A stretch of 64,000 nucleotides of DNA from Actinomycetes bacterium (GTDB lineage Bacteria; Actinomycetota; Thermoleophilia; Solirubrobacterales; 70-9): the NCBI GenBank assembly GCA_016861045.1, contig BOKP01000004.1:248001-312000 (forward strand), given 5' to 3'. Both the position numbers and the translations under genes were made by a program. Of the stretch, positions 28,700 through 37,387 are shown piece after piece. The first letter of the stretch is position 1; each line of letters starts with the position of its first letter. Below the pieces are notes generated by a model that ran no database searches, was not told the origin of the DNA, and saw only the letters and a program-made list of their open reading frames with translations.

Positions 28700-30205
28700 A
28701 TGGCTGCAAACGACGCCACACAGAAGGGTTCGCCGATGCTGGCGGAGCTCGTCCCGCCGAAGCTGCTGCCCAAGAACCTGGGGCGGATGGAGTTGGTCAC
28801 GATCTACTTCGCGATCATCTTCGGGGCATACGGCGCCTCCCAGCTCGCTGCCGGAGGCTGGGCCGTCTTCTCGATGCTCGCGCTGGCGGTCGTGGTCTTC
28901 CTGCTGCCCGCGATCCTCGCCTCGTATGAGCTCGGGACGCTGTTCCCCGGGGAGGGCGGAATCTACATCTGGGCCGACAAGACCATGGGGAAGATCCATG
29001 GATTCATCGCGGGTTGGCTTTCCTGGGTGGCCGTGTTCCTTCTCCTTCCGCTCGTGTCGACCGCGTTCGCCGCGCACCTGCAGGTAGCGCTCGGTGTCGA
29101 ATGGCCGCTGTGGGCGACGGTCCTGACCCAGGTTGCAGTCGTCTGTCTGATCACCGGACTTTGCCTGGCCCGGCTGGACCTCTCCATGTCGCTGATCAAG
29201 TGGATCTTCTTCATTGCCATCACCACCGCGATCGTCTGCCTGGTCTGCGGCCTCTACAACGGGCTCACCGACGGCGGCCCGAATCCGGTCTCGTCCGCCG
29301 ACGAGATCCTCACGCTCAACCTTGGTACGTACGGGTTCCTCTTCAGCGCCGCCGTGCTTTGGCTGATCGGCGTCGAGATCCCGTTCAACATGGGCGCCGA
29401 GTTCAAGGATCAGAAGCGAGGGGTTGGCCAGATGCTCACCTGGGGCACGGTCGCCCTGCTCTTCGGATATGTCTGCGGCATTCTCGGGACGCTCCTGATC
29501 ACGCCGATCGCCGACATCAACCCGACCACCGGGGTTGCCGATGCCGTCAAGACCGTTTCGGGCTTTCTCGGCGTGATCGTCGCCCTTGGCATCTGCGCGG
29601 CGGTGCTGTCGCAGGGGCTGGCCTACATGAACGCGTACTCGCGGCTGCTGTTCGTTTCCGGGATCGAGCGCCGGCTTCCGCGGATCTTCGCCCATGTCGG
29701 ACAGCGGTCACGGCAGCCCGTGCCGGCGATCCTGCTCCAGGCGGTGATCGGAATCGCCGTCATCGCGTTGTTCTTCTCGCTCGAATCGTTGAACACCGCG
29801 TTCCAGCTCTACATCGCGACGCTCGTCGCGATCTGGTCGTTGTCGTTGTTCTACCTCTACACGGGAATCGTGCAGGCGCGGCGCAACTGGAAGGCGCTGT
29901 ACGCCGAGCGGGGCGACAAGGTCTGGAGGATCCCCGGTGGCGGCCTCGGCGTGGCGTTGACCGCGATCATCGGCACGATCGGCACAGGCGCTTCCATCTA
30001 CTACGTGTTCAAGCTCCCGTTCACGGACGAGATCTCGGCCAGCGAGTGGCGGCTCTGGGTCTTCGGACTGGTCGCGGTCGCTTGTATCGTCGGCGTCATC
30101 GTCTACGCGGTCAGCGAGATGCGTAATCGTGGCAAGTCGATCGATGACCAGCTCGCCGAGCTCGCCGTCGACGAACCCTCCCCCGAGCTCAGCAGCGCCC
30201 CGTGA
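28700..30205 (+). CDS. APC superfamily amino acid/amine permease (first copy)
   Basis: A 501-residue, about 12-helix permease of the amino acid-polyamine-organocation superfamily. The ATG at 28700 follows GGAGAGGAAAG; the track start at 28655 is too early. The segment TLFPGEGGIYIWADKTMG is typical of APC glutamate/GABA-antiporter-like members. It leads unit 1 of the island and is probably the uptake step for an amine substrate. Its codon use is less GC-extreme than that of the enzymes after it, hinting at separate origin. A perfect 15-bp hairpin covers its stop codon. Substrate unknown. Confidence 0.86.
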   Translation: MAANDATQKGSPMLAELVPPKLLPKNLGRMELVTIYFAIIFGAYGASQLAAGGWAVFSMLALAVVVFLLPAILASYELGTLFPGEGGIYIWADKTMGKIHGFIAGWLSWVAVFLLLPLVSTAFAAHLQVALGVEWPLWATVLTQVAVVCLITGLCLARLDLSMSLIKWIFFIAITTAIVCLVCGLYNGLTDGGPNPVSSADEILTLNLGTYGFLFSAAVLWLIGVEIPFNMGAEFKDQKRGVGQMLTWGTVALLFGYVCGILGTLLITPIADINPTTGVADAVKTVSGFLGVIVALGICAAVLSQGLAYMNAYSRLLFVSGIERRLPRIFAHVGQRSRQPVPAILLQAVIGIAVIALFFSLESLNTAFQLYIATLVAIWSLSLFYLYTGIVQARRNWKALYAERGDKVWRIPGGGLGVALTAIIGTIGTGASIYYVFKLPFTDEISASEWRLWVFGLVAVACIVGVIVYAVSEMRNRGKSIDDQLAELAVDEPSPELSSAP

Positions 30206-30220
30206 GGCGCTGCTGAGCTC
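30185..30220 (+). terminator. Perfect 15-bp hairpin over the permease stop codon
   Basis: GAGCTCAGCAGCGCC and GGCGCTGCTGAGCTC are exact inverse copies around a six-base loop (CCGTGA) holding the TGA stop. No T-run follows. It may be a terminator that limits read-through from permease to enzymes, or an RNA-stabilising hairpin that sets their ratio. Confidence 0.65.
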
Positions 30221-30256
30221 TCATCGAATGATCAACCCAACCGAAAGGAGCGGCAG

Positions 30257-32014
30257 ATGGCATTGACGGGTGGCGAGATGGTCGCCGATTATCTGGTGGC
30301 CGAGGGGGTGCCCTACGTCTTCGGGATCCCCGGGCACGGCGACATGGCCGCGTTCGACGCGCTCAAGGACCGCGAGGACGAGATCACCGTGATCGCGCCC
30401 CGCCACGAGCAGGCGGCCGCGCACATGGCCGACGCCTACTTCCGCGCCTCCGGCCGGCCGCTCGCCACGCTGACCTCGATCGGCCCGGGGTCGATGAACG
30501 TCGCGACCGGGTTGACGACCTCGTTCATCGACTCGATCCCGCTGATCTCGTTCACCGGCGGCCCCCAGACGTACATGCTCGGTCGCGGCGTCCTGCAGGA
30601 GCTCGAGCGCCAGCAGGACAACGTCTTCCCGCACATCATCCAGCCGATGGTGAAGCGGAACTGGGACGTCCAGCACGTCGACCTCCTCGCCGACGTCCTC
30701 CCGCGCGCGTTCAACACGATGCTCTCGGGCCGCCCCGGCCCGGTCCACGTCGAGCTGCCGATGGACGTGCAGGCGCAGACGACCGAGCTGCCGGTTCCCG
30801 ACCCCGTCCGGCGCCGGCCCGCCCGCGGCGCCACCCGTCCCGACCCCGATGCGGTCGACGCCGCCGCGGCGAAGCTGCTCGCCGCCGAGCGCCCGGTCGT
30901 CCTCGCGGGCGGCGGCTGTCTCACCGCCGGCGCGGCGGCCGAGGTGCGGGCGGTCGCCGAGTACCTCGATGCGCCGGTGATCGTGACGATGATGGGCAAG
31001 GGGATCTTCCCCGAGGACCACCCGCTGGCCGCCGAGCACACCGGCGCCAACGGAACCGTCGTCGGCAACCACATGTCGCGCGAGGCGGACGTGATCCTCG
31101 CGGTCGGGACCAGGTTCGCCGAGCAGACCTCCTCCTCCTACGTCGAGGGCCAGTCGTTCTCGGTCCCGCCGACCGAGATCGTGCACTTCGACATCGATCC
31201 GACCGAGATCGGCAAGAACTACCCGACCGCGGTCGGCGCCGTCTGCGACGCCCGCTCCGGGCTGGCCGACCTGCTCGCGGCGCTCACCGACCGCGGCGGT
31301 CCCGACGGTCGCTCGCGCCCCGAGTACAGGGCCGAGCTCGCCCAGTGGCGCAAGAAGTGGCGGGAGGCGATCACCGGCCGCTGGACCGACGAGCTCTCGA
31401 TGAGCCGGGTGCTGCACGAGGTCCGCCAGGCGACGCCGCGGGAGACGATCGCGATCGCCTCCGCGGGCCATCCCCAGATCCAGGCCTTCCAGGAGTTCCT
31501 CTCCTACGAGCCGCGGACCTGGCTCAGCCCCGGCGGCTACTCGACGATGGGCTACACGCTGCCGGCGGCGATCGGCGCCAAGCTCGCCCAGCCCGACCGG
31601 CCGGTGGTCGGGTTCGCCGGCGACGGCGACCTGCAGCAGACGATCCAGGAGCTCGCGGTGGCGGCCGAGACCGGCGCCGCCTGCATCGTCGCCTGCCTCA
31701 ACAACACCGGGTGGATCTCGATCCGCGACTTCCAGCGCGGCATGTTCGGCGAGGACCGGGCGTTCTCGGTCGAGTTCCGCTCGCGTCGCGGCGACGAGCT
31801 GATGCCGGTCGACTTCACCGCGATCGCGAAGGCATTCAACTGCGGCGCCGAGCGGGTCGAGAGCGCCGATCAGGTCGCGGGCGCGGTCGGCCGCGCGCTC
31901 GCCTCCGAGGGCCCGTACCTGATCGAGTTCATGCTCTCCCGCCGCCCCGAGGACACCGAGGGCATCAACGTCGGCCACTGGGACCTGCCGAAGCCCGAAT
32001 ATCTTCCGGAGTGA
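30257..32014 (+). CDS. Thiamine-diphosphate-dependent enzyme, acetolactate-synthase-like
   Basis: A 585-residue ThDP enzyme. The ATG follows GAAAGGAG. The catalytic Glu lies in RHEQAAAHMADAYFRASG near residue 53, the central domain is present, and the cofactor motif is GDGDLQQTIQ with the closing NN in ACLNNTGW near residues 454-485. The overall pattern is like acetolactate synthase, glyoxylate carboligase and the IolD diketone hydrolase, but the substrate loops match none that I can name. There is no small regulatory subunit, which argues against valine-isoleucine synthesis. Its neighbours (aminotransferase, TIM barrel, dehydrogenase) suggest a C-C bond step in catabolism of an amino sugar, cyclitol or amine. 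Confidence 0.85.
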   Translation: MALTGGEMVADYLVAEGVPYVFGIPGHGDMAAFDALKDREDEITVIAPRHEQAAAHMADAYFRASGRPLATLTSIGPGSMNVATGLTTSFIDSIPLISFTGGPQTYMLGRGVLQELERQQDNVFPHIIQPMVKRNWDVQHVDLLADVLPRAFNTMLSGRPGPVHVELPMDVQAQTTELPVPDPVRRRPARGATRPDPDAVDAAAAKLLAAERPVVLAGGGCLTAGAAAEVRAVAEYLDAPVIVTMMGKGIFPEDHPLAAEHTGANGTVVGNHMSREADVILAVGTRFAEQTSSSYVEGQSFSVPPTEIVHFDIDPTEIGKNYPTAVGAVCDARSGLADLLAALTDRGGPDGRSRPEYRAELAQWRKKWREAITGRWTDELSMSRVLHEVRQATPRETIAIASAGHPQIQAFQEFLSYEPRTWLSPGGYSTMGYTLPAAIGAKLAQPDRPVVGFAGDGDLQQTIQELAVAAETGAACIVACLNNTGWISIRDFQRGMFGEDRAFSVEFRSRRGDELMPVDFTAIAKAFNCGAERVESADQVAGAVGRALASEGPYLIEFMLSRRPEDTEGINVGHWDLPKPEYLPE

Positions 32015-32044
32015 GCGGGTGAGCGCCGACGGGAAGGAGTCGCG

Positions 32045-33361
32045 ATGAGCAAGAGCCGTGAGCTGCGTGCCGCCTCCGACGAGCACGTGATCAAGTGCAT
32101 GGGGGACGTCGACATGGCGCTCGTCACCGGCGAGGGGCTGCGGGTCACCGACGCCGACGGGAGGGAGTACCTCGACGCGATCTCGGCCGAGTGGGTGCTC
32201 AACCTCGGCTTCCGCCATCCCGAGGTCAAGCAGGCGATCATCGACCAGCTCGACACGATCGACTACGTCTCGCCGGTGTTCGAGAGCGAGGCGCGGACCG
32301 AGCTCGCCGAGAAGCTCGCCGAGCTCGCTCCCGGGCGCCTCTCGAAGGTCCTCTACGCGCTCTCGGGGGCGGGGGCGGTCGAGGGCGCGGTCCACCTCGC
32401 GATGCGGGCCACCGGCGGCACCGACTTCGTCGTCCTCGACGCCGCCTTCCACGGCCGCAGCTTCGCGACGATCGGGATGACCTACGTCGATCCGGGGATG
32501 GTCGAGGGCTCCAACAAGGGCCTCGACCGCTACCTGCCGCGACAGATGCGGGTGCCGAACTACGACTGCTACCGCTGCCCGCTCGGCCTCGAGCGCTCCA
32601 GCTGTGACCTCGCCTGCGCCGACTACGTCGACTTCGCGCTCGAGAAGGGCCACACCAACGGGCCCGCCGGCGTCGTCGTCGAGCCGCTCCAGGCCAACGG
32701 CGGCATGATCCCGGCGCCGGAGGGCTACCTCGAGCGGGTCCACGAGATCTGCCGCGACCACGAGGTGCCGCTGATCGTCGACGAGGTCCAGGGCGCGCTC
32801 TGCCGCTGCGGGCCGATGTACGCGACGCAGCGGACGAGCGTCGAGCCGGAGATGATCGTCCTCGGCAAGGCGCTCGGCGGCGGGCTGCCGCTGTCGGCGA
32901 CGATCACCACTCCCGAGTACTCGGAGCTGCTGCCCTGGGAGTACGGCTTCACCCAGGCCGGCAACCCGGTCGCCTGCGCGGCGGCGCTGGCGATGATCGA
33001 GGTGATGGTCCGCGACGACCTGCCGGCGAACTCGGAGCGGATGGGGGCTCTCCTCGTCGATCGCCTGCGCGAGATCGAGAAGGGCTCGAAGCTGATCGGC
33101 GACATCCGCGCCCAGGGGCTGATGGTCGGGGTCGAGCTCGTCCGCGACCGCGAGACCAAGGAGCGCGCCTGCACGGAGACCGACCGGGTGATGGCGGCCT
33201 GCCTCGAGCACGGGCTGATGGTCGGCAAGAGCGGCCCCGTGTTCGGCTCGAACGGGAACGTGATCAAGTTCAAGCCCGCGGTCAACGTCGGCGAGGACGA
33301 GATCGTCGAGATGGCCGAGCTGTTCGGCACGGCGCTGGCCGAGGTCGAGGCGACGCTTTGA
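32045..33361 (+). CDS. Class III PLP-dependent aminotransferase
   Basis: A 438-residue fold-type I aminotransferase. The PLP lysine is in VLGKALGGGLPLSA near residue 280, and the cofactor-binding Asp is in LIVDEVQGAL. An insertion with paired cysteines (YDCYRCPLGLERSSCDLACADY) is found in a subset of this family. Substrates of the class include GABA, putrescine, beta-alanine, taurine and dialkylglycines; which applies is unclear. GGAAGGAG precedes the ATG. The stop overlaps the TTG start of the next gene. It probably moves the amino group of an intermediate, with the aldehyde dehydrogenase at 38 kb oxidising the resulting aldehyde. Confidence 0.9.
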   Translation: MSKSRELRAASDEHVIKCMGDVDMALVTGEGLRVTDADGREYLDAISAEWVLNLGFRHPEVKQAIIDQLDTIDYVSPVFESEARTELAEKLAELAPGRLSKVLYALSGAGAVEGAVHLAMRATGGTDFVVLDAAFHGRSFATIGMTYVDPGMVEGSNKGLDRYLPRQMRVPNYDCYRCPLGLERSSCDLACADYVDFALEKGHTNGPAGVVVEPLQANGGMIPAPEGYLERVHEICRDHEVPLIVDEVQGALCRCGPMYATQRTSVEPEMIVLGKALGGGLPLSATITTPEYSELLPWEYGFTQAGNPVACAAALAMIEVMVRDDLPANSERMGALLVDRLREIEKGSKLIGDIRAQGLMVGVELVRDRETKERACTETDRVMAACLEHGLMVGKSGPVFGSNGNVIKFKPAVNVGEDEIVEMAELFGTALAEVEATL

Positions 33362-34161
33362 CGACGGCGCGCCCGATCGGCTTCATCGCGGCGCTCGGCT
33401 ACGAGGAGATGGCGGCGGACGCCGTCGTCGAGTCGCTGCTCGGCGCCGGCTACGACGGGGTCGAGTGGACGATGGCGCACGCCGACGAGCTGCGCGAGCC
33501 GGCGCTCGCGCTCGCCTGCCAGCAGGATCTCGTGAGCGGCGGCGAGGTGGCGCTGGCGACGACGATCGGCGCCGTCGAGCGCGCGTCGGAGGCCGGCATC
33601 GAGCTCGTCAACGTCCTCACCGGGCCGAACCTCTGGGAGGCGGGGGCGGGCCCGCGCGACGACGAGGAGGCGTGGGGGGTCGCCCTGCGCGGCCTCGAGG
33701 CCGCATGCCGCCGCGGCGAGGAGCTCGGGGTGACGATCGGGTTCGAGCCCTGCTGGGGCACGCTCGCCCACGACGCCGCCACCGCCGACCGCGTCCTCGA
33801 CGCGGTGCCGGTCTCGGTCACGTTCGACCCGAGCCACTTCGTGATGAGCGGCGACGACATCCCGGCGCTCGCGCGCCGCTGGGGCGAGCGGATCGTCCAC
33901 GTCCACCTCAAGGACGCGTTCGGACGGCCCGGCATCGACGGCGAGGACTTCATCTTCTGCCTGCTCGGCGAGGGCGGCGTGCCCTGGCCGGAGCTCCTCG
34001 ACGCGCTCGACGAGGTCGGCTACGCCGGGGGGATGTCGGTCGAGTTCGAGGCCTACCGCTACTACGAGCAGATCCTCGGGAGCGATCCCACCCGGGCGGC
34101 GGCGCTCGCCCGCGAGCAGGTGGCGGCGCTGCTGGCCGACCGCGGCGGAGCGCCGGCGTGA
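33358..34161 (+). CDS. Sugar phosphate isomerase/epimerase-like TIM barrel
   Basis: A 267-residue xylose-isomerase-like (AP endonuclease 2 superfamily) TIM barrel. Metal-binding acids and His are visible in GFEPCWG, VTFDPSHFVMSGDD, HVHLKDAFG and MSVEFEAY, the pattern found in IolE and hydroxypyruvate isomerases. The start is TTG within TTGA, coupled to the aminotransferase. The next gene overlaps by GTGA. Together with the MocA-type dehydrogenase it resembles an inositol-type sugar oxidation module, but no iolB or iolC lies near. Confidence 0.85.
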   Translation: MTTARPIGFIAALGYEEMAADAVVESLLGAGYDGVEWTMAHADELREPALALACQQDLVSGGEVALATTIGAVERASEAGIELVNVLTGPNLWEAGAGPRDDEEAWGVALRGLEAACRRGEELGVTIGFEPCWGTLAHDAATADRVLDAVPVSVTFDPSHFVMSGDDIPALARRWGERIVHVHLKDAFGRPGIDGEDFIFCLLGEGGVPWPELLDALDEVGYAGGMSVEFEAYRYYEQILGSDPTRAAALAREQVAALLADRGGAPA

Positions 34162-35198
34162 GCGGCCTGCGGACCGGGATCGTCGGGCTCGGCGAGATCG
34201 GCCAGCATCATCTCGGCGCGATCCGGACCAGCGCCGATGCGACGCTCGCCGCCGTCTGCGACCTCGACCCGGAGCTGGCGCGGTCGAGCGCCGGCGGCGA
34301 GGTCCCCGCCTTCTCCGACCTCGACGAGATGCTCGCCGCGACCGATCTCGACGCCGTCGCCGTCTGCCTGCCGCACTCGCTTCACGTCGATGCCGCCCTG
34401 GCGGCGATCGGGAGCGGCTGCCACGTGCTGCTCGAGAAGCCGTTCGCGATCGATCTCGCGGGCTGCGATCGGATCGCCGCCGCCGCCGCCGCGGCCGGGG
34501 TCGAGGTCGCGGTCTCCCACAACCAGCTCGCCTACCTGCCGCACCGCCGCCTCGGCGAGCTGATCGCGGCCGGCGGCCTCGGCGATCTCCGGGCGCTCTA
34601 CGCGCGCCTCTGGATCGGCGACCGCTACCGGGGCTGGCGCGAGGACCCGGCGATCGTCGGCGGCGGGCTGCTGATGGACGCCGGCGTCCACCGCGTCTAC
34701 CTGATGCAGGCGCTCGGCGGCGAGGTCGTCGCGGTCACGGCGACGATGGATTCCCCCCGCGCCGAGGAGCGGTTCGAGATCGTGCTCGAGCACGCCGGCG
34801 GGCCCGTCGCGCTCGTCCAGGGCAGCTACTTCGGTCCCGCCGGGACCTTCGACGACCGGGTCGACGCCGTCGGCACCGACGGCGCGGCCGTCGTCGCCGG
34901 CTGCGAGGCCTACTTCGAGGGCGACCTGCGCGACGAGCCGCGGCTGCGCGTGCGGCTCGGCGGCGAGTGGCGCGCCGAGGATGTCGGCGACGCCTGGGAC
35001 GCCTCGGTGGCCCGCTCGGTCCACGAGGCCCTGGCCGCGTTCGCCGCCGGTCGCCCCGCGCCCGTCGGAGCGACCGCTGCGCGTGCGACAGTCGCGATCA
35101 TCGAAGCCGCATACAGGTCCGCCGAACGCGGCGAACGGGTCGAGCTCGACGAGGTCGACGCGACCGCCGGCGCCGGGGCGGGCGGAGAGGGACGATGA
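34158..35198 (+). CDS. Gfo/Idh/MocA family oxidoreductase
   Basis: A 346-residue NAD(P)-dependent dehydrogenase. The Rossmann fold opens with GIVGLGEIGQHH, and the family motif appears as HVLLEKPFAID near residue 93. The C-terminal alpha/beta domain has GGGLLMDAGVHRVYLM, with the catalytic His. Typical substrates are inositols, sugars and amino-sugars. The GTG start at 34158 overlaps the TIM-barrel stop, so the track start at 33465 is wrong. ATGA overlap with the GntR gene. Confidence 0.9.
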   Translation: MSGLRTGIVGLGEIGQHHLGAIRTSADATLAAVCDLDPELARSSAGGEVPAFSDLDEMLAATDLDAVAVCLPHSLHVDAALAAIGSGCHVLLEKPFAIDLAGCDRIAAAAAAAGVEVAVSHNQLAYLPHRRLGELIAAGGLGDLRALYARLWIGDRYRGWREDPAIVGGGLLMDAGVHRVYLMQALGGEVVAVTATMDSPRAEERFEIVLEHAGGPVALVQGSYFGPAGTFDDRVDAVGTDGAAVVAGCEAYFEGDLRDEPRLRVRLGGEWRAEDVGDAWDASVARSVHEALAAFAAGRPAPVGATAARATVAIIEAAYRSAERGERVELDEVDATAGAGAGGEGR

Positions 35199-35902
35199 CC
35201 GAGGCATCGCTGCAGGAGATCAAGGCCGACCCGAGCATCACCGATCGCGTCCGCGACTCGATCCGGGAGGCGATCATCGACGGCCGCCTGGCGCCGGGGT
35301 CGCTGCACTCGGTGCAGAGCCTGGCCTCCTCGTTCGGCGTCTCACGGACGCCGGTGCGCGAGGCCCTGATCGACCTCGAGGGCCGCGGCATGGTCCGGTT
35401 CGAGCGCAACCGCGGGGTTCGCATCCTCCAGACCTCGATCCACGACCTCGAGGAGATCCTCTCGCTGCGGATCCTGCTCGAGGTCCCTGCGGCCTACCGG
35501 GCGGCCGAGCAGGCGACCGAGGAGACCGCGACCGAGCTCAGCGACGAGCTGATGGCGATGCGGAAGGCGGCGCGGGAGCGGGACGAGCGGACGATGATGG
35601 AGCACGATCGGCGCTTCCACGAGATCATCAACGAGGCGTCCGGCAACAGCCGCCTCGCCGTCTACGTCGACTCGCTCCGCGACCTGATCCTGACCCGCGG
35701 CGTCTCGACGGTCGGGCGCTCCCGCGACCTGCCGGCGATCGTCCGCGAGCACGAGGCGATCATCACCGCGATCGAGGCGAACGACCCCGACGCCGCCGCG
35801 GCGGCGATGAAGGCCCACCTCGTCAACACGGCATCGCTGCTGCTTCGCCAGGAGGCTGGCACGGAGCTGAGCCTGCGTTGGGCCGGATTGGTGATCGGCT
35901 GA
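35195..35902 (+). CDS. GntR/FadR family transcriptional regulator
   Basis: A 235-residue regulator. The N-terminal winged helix is clear (SLASSFGVSRTPVREALIDL, then FERNRGVRIL), and the C-terminal all-helical FCD domain binds a small acid or sugar-acid ligand (HDRRFHEIINEASGN, with metal-binding-type His). ATG at 35195 behind GGAGAGG, ATGA overlap with the dehydrogenase. Encoded within unit 1, it probably controls that unit, perhaps through the palindromes at 28.6 kb. Its stop overlaps the next start as TGATG. Confidence 0.9.
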   Translation: MTEASLQEIKADPSITDRVRDSIREAIIDGRLAPGSLHSVQSLASSFGVSRTPVREALIDLEGRGMVRFERNRGVRILQTSIHDLEEILSLRILLEVPAAYRAAEQATEETATELSDELMAMRKAARERDERTMMEHDRRFHEIINEASGNSRLAVYVDSLRDLILTRGVSTVGRSRDLPAIVREHEAIITAIEANDPDAAAAAMKAHLVNTASLLLRQEAGTELSLRWAGLVIG

Positions 35903-36810
35903 TGCCGAAGCTCCTCAAGCTCGCGTTGTCGAACTGGCGCCGCCAGCGGCTCCGCACCGCGTTGACGATCAGCTCGCTGGTCCTCTCCGTTGGCGCGGTG
36001 GTCTTTGTCTATGCGCTCTCGATCTCATTCCAGGACGCGGGGTCGGCAGCGATCGATTCAGCGATCGGGGAAGCCGACATCTGGATCGTCCCTGCCGACG
36101 GCGTTGTGGTCGATCGCGACGCGGGTGGAGTCGAGGCCGTGGGTGAGCTGCCGGCGGAGCTCGCCCAGGAGGTCGGGTCGCTGCCTGCGGTCGATGCGGT
36201 GGTCGCGCCGAGGGGCTCCGGGGCGGGAACCCTGCAAGTCATCTCGAGCGATCCGAAGGCGACCGGGGACGCGCTCGGGGCGCTCGATCTGACGGTCAGC
36301 AGCGATCCGGCTCGGACCCAAGCCGAGGACGGCGACGCTGCTCTCGCATACTTGGTGACCGCGAACGCAAGCCGCTTCTCAGCCTATTCCTTCGCGCAGG
36401 AGTTCGAATCCGTCCAGGTCAACGAGGTGGCCTCGAGCGTTCTCGGCGTGGTCGGCAGGGTGACGTTGGCGCTTGGCTTCCTGTCCGTGCTGACGTCGCT
36501 GTTGATCTCGATCGAGGAGCGACGCCGCGAGTTCGGCATCCTCGCCGCGGTTGGCATCACCGACGACGTCCTCTATCTGTTCCTGACGGAGTCGGCGATG
36601 TTGGTCGCTGCGGGCCTGCTCGGGGGGGTCCTGATGGGTGGGATCCTGTTCGCCACGCTGCTGCCGGCGATCTTCTCTGCCGCGACCGTCTTCAAAGCCA
36701 TCGCGCTCGTCTCCGTCTACTTCCCGATCATGCTGATCGGGGGAGCGTTGATTCCCGCCTGGCGGCTGCTGCAGCGCAGCCCGCTCGAGCTGCTCCGGTC
36801 ATCGCCATGA
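35902..36810 (+). CDS. FtsX-like ABC transporter permease, subunit 1
   Basis: A 302-residue permease of the MacB/LolC type. An N-terminal helix (TALTISSLVLSVGAVVFVYAL) is followed by a ~140-residue extracellular region and three helices with the family motif EERRREFGILAAVGITDD. It forms a small exporter with the 184-residue second permease and the ATPase. Its codons are noticeably less GC-biased than those of the preceding enzymes. Such mechanotransmission-type transporters move lipids, lipoproteins or peptides, not small polar nutrients. Why one sits inside a catabolic operon is unclear. Confidence 0.85.
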   Translation: MPKLLKLALSNWRRQRLRTALTISSLVLSVGAVVFVYALSISFQDAGSAAIDSAIGEADIWIVPADGVVVDRDAGGVEAVGELPAELAQEVGSLPAVDAVVAPRGSGAGTLQVISSDPKATGDALGALDLTVSSDPARTQAEDGDAALAYLVTANASRFSAYSFAQEFESVQVNEVASSVLGVVGRVTLALGFLSVLTSLLISIEERRREFGILAAVGITDDVLYLFLTESAMLVAAGLLGGVLMGGILFATLLPAIFSAATVFKAIALVSVYFPIMLIGGALIPAWRLLQRSPLELLRSSP

Positions 36811-37361
36811 TCAGGTCGCTCCGCTACACCCTGCGGATGATCGGCCGTTCCCGGGGGCCGGTCCTGCTGCGATCGTTGGCGATAGCGGTTGCGAGCGCGT
36901 TGACCTTCTTCGTCCTCGCTCAGAGCGGCACCGTTCGGGCGCAGGCCGGGGAGCTTGCGGTCGGGGGGATCGGCTCGTCGTTGGTCGAGCGTGCGACCTT
37001 CTCGCTGACGGTGATCGCAATCGTCGTAGGTGCCCTGCAGGTGGGCGTGCTCATGACCCGGATCGTGCTCCAGCGGATGCATGAGATCGGCATCCTCAAG
37101 GCTTCGGGCGTAGCGACCCGCAGCATCTTCCTCGTCTTCCTGTTCGAGGCGTTGATGTACGGCTTCATCGGCGGCGTGCTCGGATGCCTCGCGGGTCTGC
37201 TGATCGCCGCCGCCGGGCCGATGCCGGAAGCCGGCGAGGCGGTTCGGGCGGCTGTGGTGACGATCGTGCTCGCAACCGTCGTCTCCACGCTCGCTGGCCT
37301 TGCGCCTGCCCGCCGTGCGGTCAGGTCGTCCGCCGTTGAAGCGATCTCACACGCATGGTGA
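36807..37361 (+). CDS. FtsX-like ABC transporter permease, short subunit 2
   Basis: A 184-residue protein with four membrane helices and the FtsX-domain motif LQRMHEIGILKASGVATRS. It has only ~35 residues between the first and second helices, so the usual large extracellular domain is missing, and it is about half the normal size. ATGA overlap with subunit 1. With one larger and one truncated subunit the exporter may be an asymmetric heterodimer. No frameshift or stop is seen, so it looks like a genuine short form. Confidence 0.8.
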   Translation: MIRSLRYTLRMIGRSRGPVLLRSLAIAVASALTFFVLAQSGTVRAQAGELAVGGIGSSLVERATFSLTVIAIVVGALQVGVLMTRIVLQRMHEIGILKASGVATRSIFLVFLFEALMYGFIGGVLGCLAGLLIAAAGPMPEAGEAVRAAVVTIVLATVVSTLAGLAPARRAVRSSAVEAISHAW

Positions 37362-37387
37362 ATCCCAAACGAAAGGAGGACGACCCG

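Noticed and set aside
26981-29695. 904-residue minus-strand ORF
   Set aside because: Runs out of frame through the glcD-like gene and antisense to the permease; no domain recognisable.
30257-32014. Biosynthetic acetolactate synthase (ilvB)
   Set aside because: No ilvN or ilvC beside it, and the operon context is catabolic.
30221-33211. 996-residue minus-strand ORF
   Set aside because: Antisense to the ThDP enzyme and aminotransferase, both unmistakable on the plus strand.
36400-36420. tRNA T-arm-like GTTCGAATCC
   Set aside because: It is inside the ABC permease coding sequence and no cloverleaf can be drawn around it.
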